A DNA stretch of 64,000 nt, taken from NCBI GenBank assembly GCA_028289605.1, contig JANQON010000009.1, positions 124,001 through 188,000 of the forward strand. The letters run 5' to 3'. How positions within the stretch are numbered: the first letter of the stretch is position 1; each line of letters opens with the position of its first letter. Shown in pieces: positions 35,843 through 44,059 of the stretch. The notes under the pieces are model-generated. The model was not told the origin of the DNA, ran no database searches, and saw only the letters and a list, made by a program, of their open reading frames with translations. Position numbers and translations under genes: made by a program. The stretch is from Hyphococcus sp. (lineage in GTDB: Bacteria > Pseudomonadota > Alphaproteobacteria > Caulobacterales > Parvularculaceae).

Positions 35843-36457
35843 ATGACGCCTGCCAAGACTTCAACCGCCGCACTGGCGGCCATGCTCTTAGCGTCCGCCT
35901 GCGCTGCTGAGGAAAGCGCCTCGGCGCCGGAGGCGGCGACAGAAGATACGTCCCGATATGAGACGGCCGTTTACGCCGGCGGGTGCTTCTGGTGCGTCGA
36001 ATCCGATCTTGAAAAGCTCGACGGCGTCGGCGACGTCGTGTCCGGTTACGCCGGCGGAGAATCGGAAAACCCGACCTACCGCAACCATAAGGGGCACAAG
36101 GAAGTCGTCCGCGCGCCCTACGATCCGTCGATCATTTCCTACCGTGAACTGACGGATTACTTTTTGCGCCATATCGATCCGCTGGACGACGGCGGGCAGT
36201 TTTGCGACCGCGGGGAATCCTATCGGACGGCGATTTTCTATCAGAACGACGCTCAAAAGGCGGACGCGGAAGCCGCTGTCGCCGCGGCCGAAGAAGAGTT
36301 GGGCGAAGCGATCGTCACGCCGGTGGAGGCGCTTGAAGCGTTCTGGGTCGCGGAGGACTATCACCAAGATTACTACAAGAAGAATCCGGTGCGATATAAT
36401 TTCTACCGCACCGGCTGCCGCCGCGACAGCCGCGTTGCAGACGTGTGGGGCAAGTAA
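35843..36457 (+). CDS. msrA: peptide-methionine (S)-S-oxide reductase, predicted lipoprotein
   Basis: 204 aa. Repairs methionine-S-sulfoxide in proteins. A lipoprotein-like signal (LAAMLLASACAAEES, Cys20) and a 25-residue acidic linker precede the MsrA domain, whose catalytic cysteine is Cys48 in YAGGCFWCVESDLEKLDGV; further landmarks are VVSGYAGGESENPTYR, HIDPLDDGGQFCDRGESYRT and the end QDYYKKNPVRYNFYRTGCRR. The ATG at 35843 gives the signal; an upstream ATG would not. Envelope targeting would put it near the oxidised surface proteins and the neighbouring lipoprotein peptidase. Confidence 0.93.
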   Translation: MTPAKTSTAALAAMLLASACAAEESASAPEAATEDTSRYETAVYAGGCFWCVESDLEKLDGVGDVVSGYAGGESENPTYRNHKGHKEVVRAPYDPSIISYRELTDYFLRHIDPLDDGGQFCDRGESYRTAIFYQNDAQKADAEAAVAAAEEELGEAIVTPVEALEAFWVAEDYHQDYYKKNPVRYNFYRTGCRRDSRVADVWGK

Positions 36458-36572
36458 CGCCTCGCCGCCCGTTCGCCCGCTTTAGGCGTATCCCTGGCCG
36501 CTGCCGATCCCTATTGCAGCGGTGAATATTGAAGCTTATATTCATGCCTGCGGAGCAATCCGCAAAAAGAGA

Positions 36573-36735
36573 ATCTTCGGGGCGGGGTGAAAGTCCCCAC
36601 CGGCGGTAATGCGAAACGGATCTTGCATCCGATTTGACGAGCCCGCGAGCCGAAGCCTTTCCCGATCGGGAAAGGCGGAAGCAGGACTCCGGTGAGAGCC
36701 CGGGGCCGACGGTGATAGTCCGGATGGTAGAAGGT
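36573..36735 (+). promoter_or_regulatory. FMN riboswitch (RFN element)
   Basis: The conserved blocks appear in order: GGGGCGGGGTGAAAGTCCCC, ACCGGCGGTAATGC, GAGCCCGCGAGC, a variable CTTTCCCGATCGGGAAAG hairpin, GGACTCCGGTGAGAGCCCGG, GGCCGACGGTGATAGTCCGG and a closing GAAGG that pairs with TCTTC at the start. By family knowledge FMN binding represses riboflavin genes. It precedes ribD by about 110 nt; 36458-36572 holds nothing else evident. Confidence 0.96.
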
Positions 36736-36810
36736 TCGAGACAGAAGACGCGCGAGATCCGTCCGCCGTTATGGCGCGCCGGTGAAGTCGCGGGTCGTAG
36801 GTCTTGTTTC

Positions 36811-36843
36811 GCCCCTTAGAGCATTTGGCCAAGGGGCTTTTTT
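36811..36843 (+). terminator. rib operon terminator / SD-sequestering hairpin
   Basis: GCCCCTT and AAGGGGC form a 7-bp stem directly followed by six T residues, and then immediately by the ribD ATG. The 3' arm AAGGGG is at Shine-Dalgarno distance from that ATG, so the hairpin could both terminate transcription and hide the ribosome site, as the FMN riboswitch expression platform. Confidence 0.8.
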
Positions 36844-37977
36844 ATGGGCGACGCCCAGACATTGTCGGCTCTGGAACCTCAAAAAGAGGTCTACGCCATG
36901 CAGCGCGCGATTCATCTCGCCCGCCGCGCGGCCGGCGCCACGTCCCCCAATCCCATGGTCGGCTGCGTGATCATGCAGACGCCGGGAACGATCGTCGGGC
37001 ATGGCTGGCATGAAGGTCCGGGCCGAGATCACGCAGAGGTCATGGCCCTGAAAGAAGCCGGCGAGGCCGCGCGCGGCGCGACAGCTTTCGTCACGCTCGA
37101 GCCTTGCAACCACACAGGCCGGACCGGCCCCTGCGCCGAGGCGCTGATCGACGCCGGCGTCGCTGAAGTCGTCTACGCCGTCGCCGACCCCAACGAGATC
37201 GCCGCCGGCGGCGCGAAGCGCCTTCAAGAGGCCGGCGTAAGGGTTCGAAGCGGATTATGCGCGGCGGAGGGCCGTGACCTGATCCGCGCCTGGCTCCACG
37301 CCATCAAGGCCAAGGAGCCCTTCGTGATCGGCAAGACCGCCATGAGCCTCGACGGCCGGATCGCAACGTCGACGGGCGAAAGCCAGTGGATCACGTCGCC
37401 GGAAAGCCGGCGGGCGGGCCATTGGATCCGCGCTGAAGCGGACGCGATCATTGTCGGAGCCGGAACCATCATCACCGATGATCCCGCCCTCACCGCAAGG
37501 TTGGACGACGACGTCCGGCGTCCGTTACGGGTCGTACTCGATTCCACGGCGCGCACGCCGCCCGGCGCGAAAGTCTTTGAACGCGGCGGCGCCGGCGCGG
37601 TGCTGGCGACCACAAACGCCGCCCCCTTTGAACGCCTTTGCGCTTTTGAGCGCATGGGCGTCGAACCGCTCATTCTGCCCGCGGACGAAGCCGGCAGGCC
37701 CGATCTAGCGTCTTTGCTTGGCGCGCTCCACGCGCGCGACGTTTATTCGGCCATGGTCGAGGGCGGCGGCGCCCTTCTGGGCGCGTTCTTCGACGCCGAC
37801 CTTCTCGACGAGCTGCATCTTTTTGTTGCGCCGAAACTGATCGGCGGCGGCAAGCCGGCGTTCGGCGGCGACGGCGTCGGCGCCCTCATCGACGCCGCGC
37901 GTTTCGAATTTCGACAGCGGGACCATGACGGCCCTGATCAGTACTGGATCGGCCGCAGACAATCGGAGGTCCAATAA
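36844..37977 (+). CDS. ribD: bifunctional pyrimidine deaminase / reductase RibD
   Basis: 377 aa. Second and third steps of riboflavin synthesis. The N-terminal cytidine-deaminase-like domain has zinc ligands in GRDHAEVMALKEAG and LEPCNHTGRTGPCAEAL; the C-terminal NADPH reductase domain (about 155-365) contains VIGKTAMSLDGRIATSTGES, AIIVGAGTIITDDPALTARL and MVEGGGALLGAFFDADLLDE. The start at 36844 keeps the family-conserved VYAMQRAIHLARR; an internal ATG at 36898 has a good ribosome site (AAAGAGG) and would be a constitutive alternative. ribE starts on the next base after the stop. Confidence 0.96.
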   Translation: MGDAQTLSALEPQKEVYAMQRAIHLARRAAGATSPNPMVGCVIMQTPGTIVGHGWHEGPGRDHAEVMALKEAGEAARGATAFVTLEPCNHTGRTGPCAEALIDAGVAEVVYAVADPNEIAAGGAKRLQEAGVRVRSGLCAAEGRDLIRAWLHAIKAKEPFVIGKTAMSLDGRIATSTGESQWITSPESRRAGHWIRAEADAIIVGAGTIITDDPALTARLDDDVRRPLRVVLDSTARTPPGAKVFERGGAGAVLATTNAAPFERLCAFERMGVEPLILPADEAGRPDLASLLGALHARDVYSAMVEGGGALLGAFFDADLLDELHLFVAPKLIGGGKPAFGGDGVGALIDAARFEFRQRDHDGPDQYWIGRRQSEVQ

Positions 37978-38643
37978 GTGTTCACCGGACTGGTTGAAGA
38001 AATCGGGACCGTCGCGGCGATCGGCGCCAATCGCGATTCACGGGGCGATCATTTCGATCTGACTGTGAATGCGAGCACGGCGATCGACGGCGGCGCCCTC
38101 GGCGACTCTATCGCCGTCAATGGGGTTTGCCTGACCGTCACTGCGCTGGGCGAGACGTCGTTCACTGTCGGCCTCGCCCCGGAGACCCTCGCGCGCACCA
38201 ATCTCGGCGCGCTCAAGACGGGCGACGGCGTCAATCTCGAACGCTCGCTCCTGCCCTCAACCCGCATGGGCGGCCACTTCGTTCAGGGCCATGTAGACGG
38301 AACGGGAACGATCACCGCATTCCGACCGGACCGCGACGCGCTGTGGGCGACGATTGCAGTTGATCCGGCGTTAATGCGCTACATCGCGCCAAAGGGCTAC
38401 ATCGCGATCGATGGAACTTCGCTCACGGTCGTCGACACCGGCGAGGACTGGTTCAACGTCACGCTGATCGATTACACCCAGCAAAAGATCGTTCTGCCCC
38501 GGAAGAAACCCGGCGACACGGTCAATTTGGAAGTCGACATTCTCGCCAAATATCTGGAGCGGCTGATCGCAGTCCGCGGCGATTCTGCGATCACCAAAGA
38601 CACCCTTCAATCCGCCGGATTTATCAAAGAAGGAGCGAACTGA
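37978..38643 (+). CDS. ribE: riboflavin synthase, alpha chain
   Basis: 221 aa with the two lumazine-binding half-domains: [20 protein letters not shown] and [20 protein letters not shown] in the first, [18 protein letters not shown] and [18 protein letters not shown] in the second. Dismutates two 6,7-dimethyl-8-ribityllumazines to riboflavin. It starts at GTG abutting the ribD TAA and its TGA shares a base with the ribB ATG, so translation is coupled. Confidence 0.96.
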   Translation: MFTGLVEEIGTVAAIGANRDSRGDHFDLTVNASTAIDGGALGDSIAVNGVCLTVTALGETSFTVGLAPETLARTNLGALKTGDGVNLERSLLPSTRMGGHFVQGHVDGTGTITAFRPDRDALWATIAVDPALMRYIAPKGYIAIDGTSLTVVDTGEDWFNVTLIDYTQQKIVLPRKKPGDTVNLEVDILAKYLERLIAVRGDSAITKDTLQSAGFIKEGAN

Positions 38644-39287
38644 TGCCCATTGCATCTGTCCGTGAAGCCATTGCGGCGTTCAAGACCGGAGAAACGGTGA
38701 TCATCGTTGACGACGAAGATCGCGAAAACGAAGGCGATCTTGCCATCGCCGCCGATTTCGTAACGCCGCAAGCGGTGAATTTCTTCGCCAAGGAAGGCCG
38801 CGGCCTCATATGCACCGCCATGGCGCCGGCGCTGATCGACCGTTTCGCGCTGCAACTGATGGTGCCGCAAGACCAAAACCGCTCCGGCTTCGGCACGGCG
38901 TTCACGGTCTCGGTTGAGGCGGCGAGCGGCGTTTCGACAGGGATTTCCGCCCATGATCGATCCCACACGATCAGAACGCTGATCGATCCGAAGTCGACGC
39001 CCGCCGATATCGTTACGCCGGGACACACCTTTCCCCTGCGCGCGGACCCGGGCGGCGTGCTCGCTCGCGGCGGACAGACCGAAGCCGGCGTCGATCTGGC
39101 GACCCTCGCGGGCCTGACGCCGGCGGCGATGATCTGCGAGGTCATGAATGACGACGGCACCATGGCGCGATTGCCGGATTTAGAAGTGTTCGCCAGCCGC
39201 CACGGGCTCAAAATCATCTCCGTCAAAGCCATGCAGGATTACCGGCGCGTGACGGAAACCGAAGACGCACTGCGAGCCGCCGTATGA
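38643..39287 (+). CDS. ribB: 3,4-dihydroxy-2-butanone-4-phosphate synthase, stand-alone
   Basis: 214 aa, which is the size of single-domain RibB (E. coli about 217); there is no C-terminal GTP cyclohydrolase II domain, unlike the fused RibBA of many alphaproteobacteria. Active-site motifs are [55 protein letters not shown] and [16 protein letters not shown]. It makes the four-carbon unit for lumazine from ribulose 5-phosphate. It overlaps ribE by 1 nt and ribH by ATGA. Confidence 0.96.
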   Translation: MPIASVREAIAAFKTGETVIIVDDEDRENEGDLAIAADFVTPQAVNFFAKEGRGLICTAMAPALIDRFALQLMVPQDQNRSGFGTAFTVSVEAASGVSTGISAHDRSHTIRTLIDPKSTPADIVTPGHTFPLRADPGGVLARGGQTEAGVDLATLAGLTPAAMICEVMNDDGTMARLPDLEVFASRHGLKIISVKAMQDYRRVTETEDALRAAV

Positions 39288-39757
39288 CCAAAACATTTGA
39301 AGGACGCCTGAACGCCGCCGGTCTGCGTATCGCCATTGTCGCGACCCGCTGGAACGACTTCATCGTCGAGCGGCTGATCGAGGGCGCCAAGTCGTCGCTC
39401 GCCCAGCATGGCGCGGATGCGTCGGCCGTCGAGATCGCCATGGCGCCCGGCGCCTATGAGGTTCCCTTCGTCGCCAGGAAACTGGCGGCGACCGGCCGCT
39501 ATGACGGCGTTATCGCGCTGGGCTGCGTTATCCGGGGCGCGACGCCCCATTTCGACTATGTCGCCGGCGAAGCCGCCAAAGGCGTCGCCGCGGCGGCCCA
39601 TGACACCGGCGTGCCGATCTCATTCGGCGTTTTAACCGTAGACACCATCGAACAGGCGATTGAACGGGCCGGCACGAAAGCCGGCAACAAGGGCGCGGAA
39701 GCCGCCCTCGCCTGTTTGGAAACCATCAATCTGTGCAAGTCGATCGAGGAGGCGTAA
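39284..39757 (+). CDS. ribH: 6,7-dimethyl-8-ribityllumazine synthase
   Basis: 157 aa. Landmarks: [20 protein letters not shown], the VPGAYEVP-like [37 protein letters not shown] with the catalytic His region, and [20 protein letters not shown]. Condenses the RibB product with the aminouracil to lumazine. Start overlaps the ribB stop (ATGA). The following folE begins 4 nt after its stop. Confidence 0.96.
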   Translation: MTKTFEGRLNAAGLRIAIVATRWNDFIVERLIEGAKSSLAQHGADASAVEIAMAPGAYEVPFVARKLAATGRYDGVIALGCVIRGATPHFDYVAGEAAKGVAAAAHDTGVPISFGVLTVDTIEQAIERAGTKAGNKGAEAALACLETINLCKSIEEA

Positions 39758-39761
39758 TCCT

Positions 39762-40358
39762 GTGACCGCTGAAACCATTCAATTGAAACCAGCCAAAACC
39801 ACCCGCGAAGACGCCGAACAGGCGGTTCGCACCCTCCTCACCTATTTCGGCGAGGATCCGGCGCGCGAGGGCCTCGTCGACACGCCGCGGCGCTTTGTCG
39901 ACGCCTATGAGGAGTTCCTTTCCGGCTACGCCGACGACCCTGTCTCGATCCTGTCGCGCACGTTTGAGGAAGTGGCGGGCTATCAGGACATCGTGCTGAT
40001 GCGGAACATTCGCTTCGAGAGCCACTGCGAGCACCATATCCAGCCCATGATCGGCACGGCGCATGTCGCTTATCTGCCGGCTGAGCGGGTTGTGGGGATC
40101 TCCAAGCTCGCCCGCGTCGTCGATGCTTTCGCCAAGCGCCTGCAAAGCCAGGAAACGCTCACCAACCAGATCGCCAACGCCGTTGAGACCGCCCTGAAAC
40201 CGCGCGGCGTCGCGGTTCTGCTGGAAGCCGAGCACCAGTGCATTTCTACAAGAGGCGTTCACAAGACCGGCGTCGCCTGCGTCACGACAGCAATGACCGG
40301 CGAGTTTCTCGATGATCCGAAAGCTGAAGACCGCTTCTTGCGGTTGATCGGGAAATAA
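39762..40358 (+). CDS. folE: GTP cyclohydrolase I
   Basis: 198 aa from a GTG with GAGGAGG upstream, which I prefer over an in-frame ATG inside ribH. It converts GTP to dihydroneopterin triphosphate for folate or pterins. Zinc ligands and active site are visible in FESHCEHHIQPMIGTAHVAY and EAEHQCISTRGVHKTG; DTPRRFVDAYEEFLSGY and GISKLARVVDAFAKRLQSQE are further FolE signatures. It is type IA FolE, not GTP cyclohydrolase II. Its placement as the last gene of an FMN-riboswitch operon is unusual. Confidence 0.95.
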   Translation: MTAETIQLKPAKTTREDAEQAVRTLLTYFGEDPAREGLVDTPRRFVDAYEEFLSGYADDPVSILSRTFEEVAGYQDIVLMRNIRFESHCEHHIQPMIGTAHVAYLPAERVVGISKLARVVDAFAKRLQSQETLTNQIANAVETALKPRGVAVLLEAEHQCISTRGVHKTGVACVTTAMTGEFLDDPKAEDRFLRLIGK

Positions 40359-40380
40359 TCGGATCAGCGATTTGCGCACG

Positions 40381-40416
40381 AAAAAAGGGCGGCCCGAGGG
40401 CCGCCCTTCTTCGTTT
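40381..40416. terminator. bidirectional terminator between folE and the TonB receptor gene
   Basis: AAGGGCGGCC and GGCCGCCCTT form a 10-bp stem with A-tract on one side and a T-rich tract on the other, so it can end both the rib-folE transcript (plus) and the convergent receptor transcript (minus). Confidence 0.9.
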
Positions 40417-40433
40417 TTGGAATTGGCGTGCGC

Positions 40434-43400
40434 TTAGAATTCGTAGCGGACGCCGAAGCGGATTTCCCAAACGGACGCGTTCACGACCGGCGACAAGATG
40501 TCGTCCGTGCTCGCGATACCCGTATTGAACGCATCGAAGACATACTGACCGGCGTCGTTGATGCCAATGAGGCCCTGAGCGTTGGTCACGCTTTCATCCA
40601 ATGCGACAAGATCTTGCTCGCCCGGGAAACCGGCCTGATTGATCACGCCCCACTCGTCGTTCAGGAGGTTGCCGATATTGTCGATGACGACAAACATCTG
40701 CGTGCGATGGCCGTCGAACAGCCCCGGCAGTTCCTGCTCGAAGCGCAGATCCCACTGAGAGAACCAATCGGACTGGAATGCGTTCCGCGGTGCGATCTGA
40801 CCGCTGAACTCGTCAAGTCCAAGCTGATTGACCAAGTTAAAGAACGCGGTCGTGTCGAAGCCAGGATTGAAGACAACATTCGGATCGTTCGGCCCGGTCG
40901 GCACGTAAAGCAAGTGCCGGCCGTCAAGCTCGTCGCCGAAGACATCGCCGCCATCATCAAAGACGAAGCTGTACGGACGCGACTGCGAAATCTGGCCGAA
41001 CAGACGCATGCTCGTCTCGTAATCGCCGAAGAACGGATACGAGATACCGGCCCGAACCGTGAAGCGGTGCGGCACTTCATAGTTCGACGTCGCCAGCGCT
41101 GGATTGTTCGGGTCCGACGTGGAGAAGTTGACGAAGTTCGAGAATGCAACCGCCGACGTCATCGGATTGCGGTCCTTGGCGTCCGTGTATGCATATCCAA
41201 GACCCCAGTTGGCGCGAACGCCGGAGTCAAAGTCGTAGTCTTTGTACAGGGCCGCCGAGATGACTTTCTGGCTGCCGCCGTCATTGTTGGTCAGGATGAA
41301 ATCCTGAGCGAACGGACGATCGGTGGCGATACACGCCGCAGACGTCACGTCGCTCACACAGGCCGGGTCGGCGCGATCAATCCGATTGTAGATCGGACGG
41401 CCGTCGGGCGCGGTTGCAATTTGCGTAAGCGTTGCATCGATGATGCCCGCAGCCGCGCGGTCCTTGGTGTAGAGGAAGTCCACGATCAGAGTCGTGTCAT
41501 CCCAGAAGTTGTAGGTCGCGCCGATCGCAGCTTTCCACTGCGACGGAATTTCGAAATCGGGGTCAACAGCGTTGACGCCGCCATTCGCCGCCGATGCGTT
41601 CGCAACCTCATCGAACTGTTCCTGCAACACGCCCCAGATGGGGGTGTTTTCGTTGCCGGGATCGCCCGCGACGAACGGCGCCGCGCTGAAGTCAAAGTCC
41701 GTGCGCCGCGACTGGAACGTCCGTTGGCTGTCGTTTTGGTACGAGTTCGACAGCCAGACATTCGGATTGCCGCCGGAGAAGATGCCGGCGCCGCCGCGAA
41801 TGGTCAGGTTGTCGGCCGCATCGTAATTGAAGCCGAAGCGCGGTTGAATGAGCGACTCACCGTCAAACGTCGTCTGGTTCGTAAAGCCGTTTCGAGCCTG
41901 GAAGTTCGAGTTCAGCGTCGGTATATCGCCGGACGTGTACCAGTCGAACCGGACGCCCGCGTTGATTTGCAACGCGCCAAGGTCGATATCGTCCTGCACA
42001 TAGACCGAATTCGTGGTGTAGGCGAACTCAGCGGCGCCGTCGGCGGGATTGTTGGTGCCGACCGCGTTGCCGTAGAAAATATCGTCGGCGAACTGAGCTT
42101 CGAAACGATCAATCTCGATATCCGGATTAATCAGGAAATCCGACGTTCTGGCGCCGTCGAAGCGGTATTCGCCCTGCGTGTGCTGGATGAACAGGTTGAA
42201 GACGTCAATCGTTTCCCGCTCATAGCCAAAAGTCAGGAAGTGGTTGTTAATCCGGTAGTCCGCTTTGAATTTCAGGTTAAACGTCTCGGTCGCCAGTTGG
42301 TTCGCCTGACGGGAGTCGTCGCCGCCGATATACACGTCCGCGGTTTGACCGTTGTTGAACGTCTCGATCCGGACTTCGCCGAAGCTCGTGGTGTCGTTTG
42401 AATCCTGACCGGTGTCGTTGTCGGTGAAGGAAACGCGAAGTTCCGTGGAGAAATTGTCCGTCCAGTCCGAGAACAATTGCCCCGAATAAGAGCGAAGCTT
42501 CGTGCTGCGCAGATAGTAATGATCAAAGGTCTCAAATTCATCCGGATCATCGTCGGAAGCCGTCTGGTTGAACCCGTTGATGTAGTTGTATGTAAGCGCC
42601 AAACGGTGATTGTCGTTGATGTTCCAGTCGAGCTTGGCGAGGATTTTCTCATCGTCTTCGCCGGCTGATGCGGGAAGCGGCGTCGGGTCGTAGCCGTATA
42701 CGTCGCGCGCAATCTGGAAGATGCGGTCGAGCTGCGCCTGGCTGACGCCCTGGACGCCGGTGGCGCCGAGTTCCGCCGGCCCGCGGCCGAAGACTTCCGT
42801 TTCGTTGATTTTTTCATACGCTGCGAAGAAGAACAGCTTGTCCTTGATAATCGGACCCGACAGCGTGGCGCCGAAACGGAAATCGCTGAAGTCGCCTTTG
42901 TCAAACTCCGAACCTTCGATGGAGCCGCCCCGCAGGGAATCAGAGGTCCAGTCGAACCAGGCGCTGCCGTGGAAGTCGTTCTCGCCCGAACGGGTCACGG
43001 CGTTGATGTTACAGCCGGTGAAGCCGCCATATTCAACGTCGAACGGCGCAAGCTCAACCGCGACCTGGTTGATGGCGTCGAACGGGAACGGCAGACGCTC
43101 GGTCGGGTAGCCGTTGTCGTTCAGGCCGAAGTTGTCGTTGAGACGAATGCCGTCAACCGTCAGCGAGTTGAAGCGCGGAGAGGCGCCGGCGCATTGCAGG
43201 CCGTCGTCGTTGGACTCGTTGATGTAAAGACGCGGGTCTTGGCGAATGATTTCCTTGATATCGCGATTGACCGCCGGCGCCGACTGAATGTCGTCGAAAT
43301 CAAATGTGGCGTTCGGGCCGATTGCGACTTCCGTCAGCGCGGACCGGGTGGCGACCACGATAATTTCATCGCTGGCGCCGCTTGTCAGTGCAAAATTCAG

Positions 43401-43739
43401 CGCGGTCGTGTCGCCGAGCGACAATCTTACGTCTTCAACCGACTGGCCCTGAAATCCGGTCGCCGATGCGGTGATGGAATAGTTGCCCGTGACCGACAGG
43501 TTCTGCGCGCTGAAGCGTCCCTGTCCGTCTGTCGTCGTACGACGGGTGGAACCCGTATTGCCGTCGACAATGGTCACTGACGCGCCGGAGATCGGCGCCC
43601 CGGCGCCGTCCGTAACCACGCCGCGCACGTCTGCTGTGGTTTGTTGCGCTTCGGCCGGCGTCGGCAAGACGACGGCGGCAAAGCCGGTCGCGAGCGCGAC
43701 GGCGGCCGCTCCCGCGGAGAGCGATTTCATGAGTGTCAT
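40434..43739 (-). CDS. TonB-dependent receptor with carboxypeptidase-regulatory-like domain (Oar-like)
   Basis: 1101 aa outer-membrane protein. A signal peptide (AAVVLPTPAEAQQ) is followed by a carboxypeptidase-regulatory-like Ig domain (about 35-120; TADVRGVVTDGAGAPISGAS, TTTDGQGRFSAQNL), a plug domain (about 130-260; IIVVATRS, FNSLTVDGIRLNDNFGLN, NAVTRSGENDFHGSAWF), and a long barrel ending GVRYEF with the terminal Phe. This is the Oar/OmpA-related TBDR type associated in other bacteria with uptake of large substrates or surface functions. Substrate cannot be read. Starts at either of two ATGs 9 nt apart. No ExbB/TonB genes are nearby. Confidence 0.9.
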   Translation of the reverse strand: MTLMKSLSAGAAAVALATGFAAVVLPTPAEAQQTTADVRGVVTDGAGAPISGASVTIVDGNTGSTRRTTTDGQGRFSAQNLSVTGNYSITASATGFQGQSVEDVRLSLGDTTALNFALTSGASDEIIVVATRSALTEVAIGPNATFDFDDIQSAPAVNRDIKEIIRQDPRLYINESNDDGLQCAGASPRFNSLTVDGIRLNDNFGLNDNGYPTERLPFPFDAINQVAVELAPFDVEYGGFTGCNINAVTRSGENDFHGSAWFDWTSDSLRGGSIEGSEFDKGDFSDFRFGATLSGPIIKDKLFFFAAYEKINETEVFGRGPAELGATGVQGVSQAQLDRIFQIARDVYGYDPTPLPASAGEDDEKILAKLDWNINDNHRLALTYNYINGFNQTASDDDPDEFETFDHYYLRSTKLRSYSGQLFSDWTDNFSTELRVSFTDNDTGQDSNDTTSFGEVRIETFNNGQTADVYIGGDDSRQANQLATETFNLKFKADYRINNHFLTFGYERETIDVFNLFIQHTQGEYRFDGARTSDFLINPDIEIDRFEAQFADDIFYGNAVGTNNPADGAAEFAYTTNSVYVQDDIDLGALQINAGVRFDWYTSGDIPTLNSNFQARNGFTNQTTFDGESLIQPRFGFNYDAADNLTIRGGAGIFSGGNPNVWLSNSYQNDSQRTFQSRRTDFDFSAAPFVAGDPGNENTPIWGVLQEQFDEVANASAANGGVNAVDPDFEIPSQWKAAIGATYNFWDDTTLIVDFLYTKDRAAAGIIDATLTQIATAPDGRPIYNRIDRADPACVSDVTSAACIATDRPFAQDFILTNNDGGSQKVISAALYKDYDFDSGVRANWGLGYAYTDAKDRNPMTSAVAFSNFVNFSTSDPNNPALATSNYEVPHRFTVRAGISYPFFGDYETSMRLFGQISQSRPYSFVFDDGGDVFGDELDGRHLLYVPTGPNDPNVVFNPGFDTTAFFNLVNQLGLDEFSGQIAPRNAFQSDWFSQWDLRFEQELPGLFDGHRTQMFVVIDNIGNLLNDEWGVINQAGFPGEQDLVALDESVTNAQGLIGINDAGQYVFDAFNTGIASTDDILSPVVNASVWEIRFGVRYEF

Positions 43740-44059
43740 TTAATAAGAGCCCCAAGATTTGAGAAAAACTAATACGCGCCGCCCCAGCGCGACCCGCACC
43801 ATACGCAACAGGCGATAGAAATCTTAGATGACGGGTTCGTGACAATTCAACGGGAATAGCAAATCGCGACAAATCGCGCCGATTGGCCGAAACCCCTCTA
43901 CGAATTCAGTATGGGGAAAAATTTCTGCTGTTTTCAAATGCTTTAGCGCGCGATTTTCACAAGAACGCGCTTTTCTGAAGACGCCGGTCGTCAATGTGAA
44001 CAGGCCGTAATTCATAGAACCGCGACGGGTGTTGCAGGCAAGCCACAAAATTAGCCCGC
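43740..44059. other. gene-free gap between argS and the TonB receptor gene
   Basis: 320 bp. I see no coding frame with a plausible start. The part next to the receptor should hold its promoter (AT-rich stretch near 43905-43935); a weak GCGCG/CGCGC inverted repeat near 43948-43973 could mark the end of the argS transcript. Confidence 0.4.

Noticed and set aside
40428-42401. 657-codon plus-strand frame opposite the TonB-dependent receptor
   Set aside because: It is antisense to a clear outer-membrane receptor with signal peptide, plug and barrel end, and contains no known domain.
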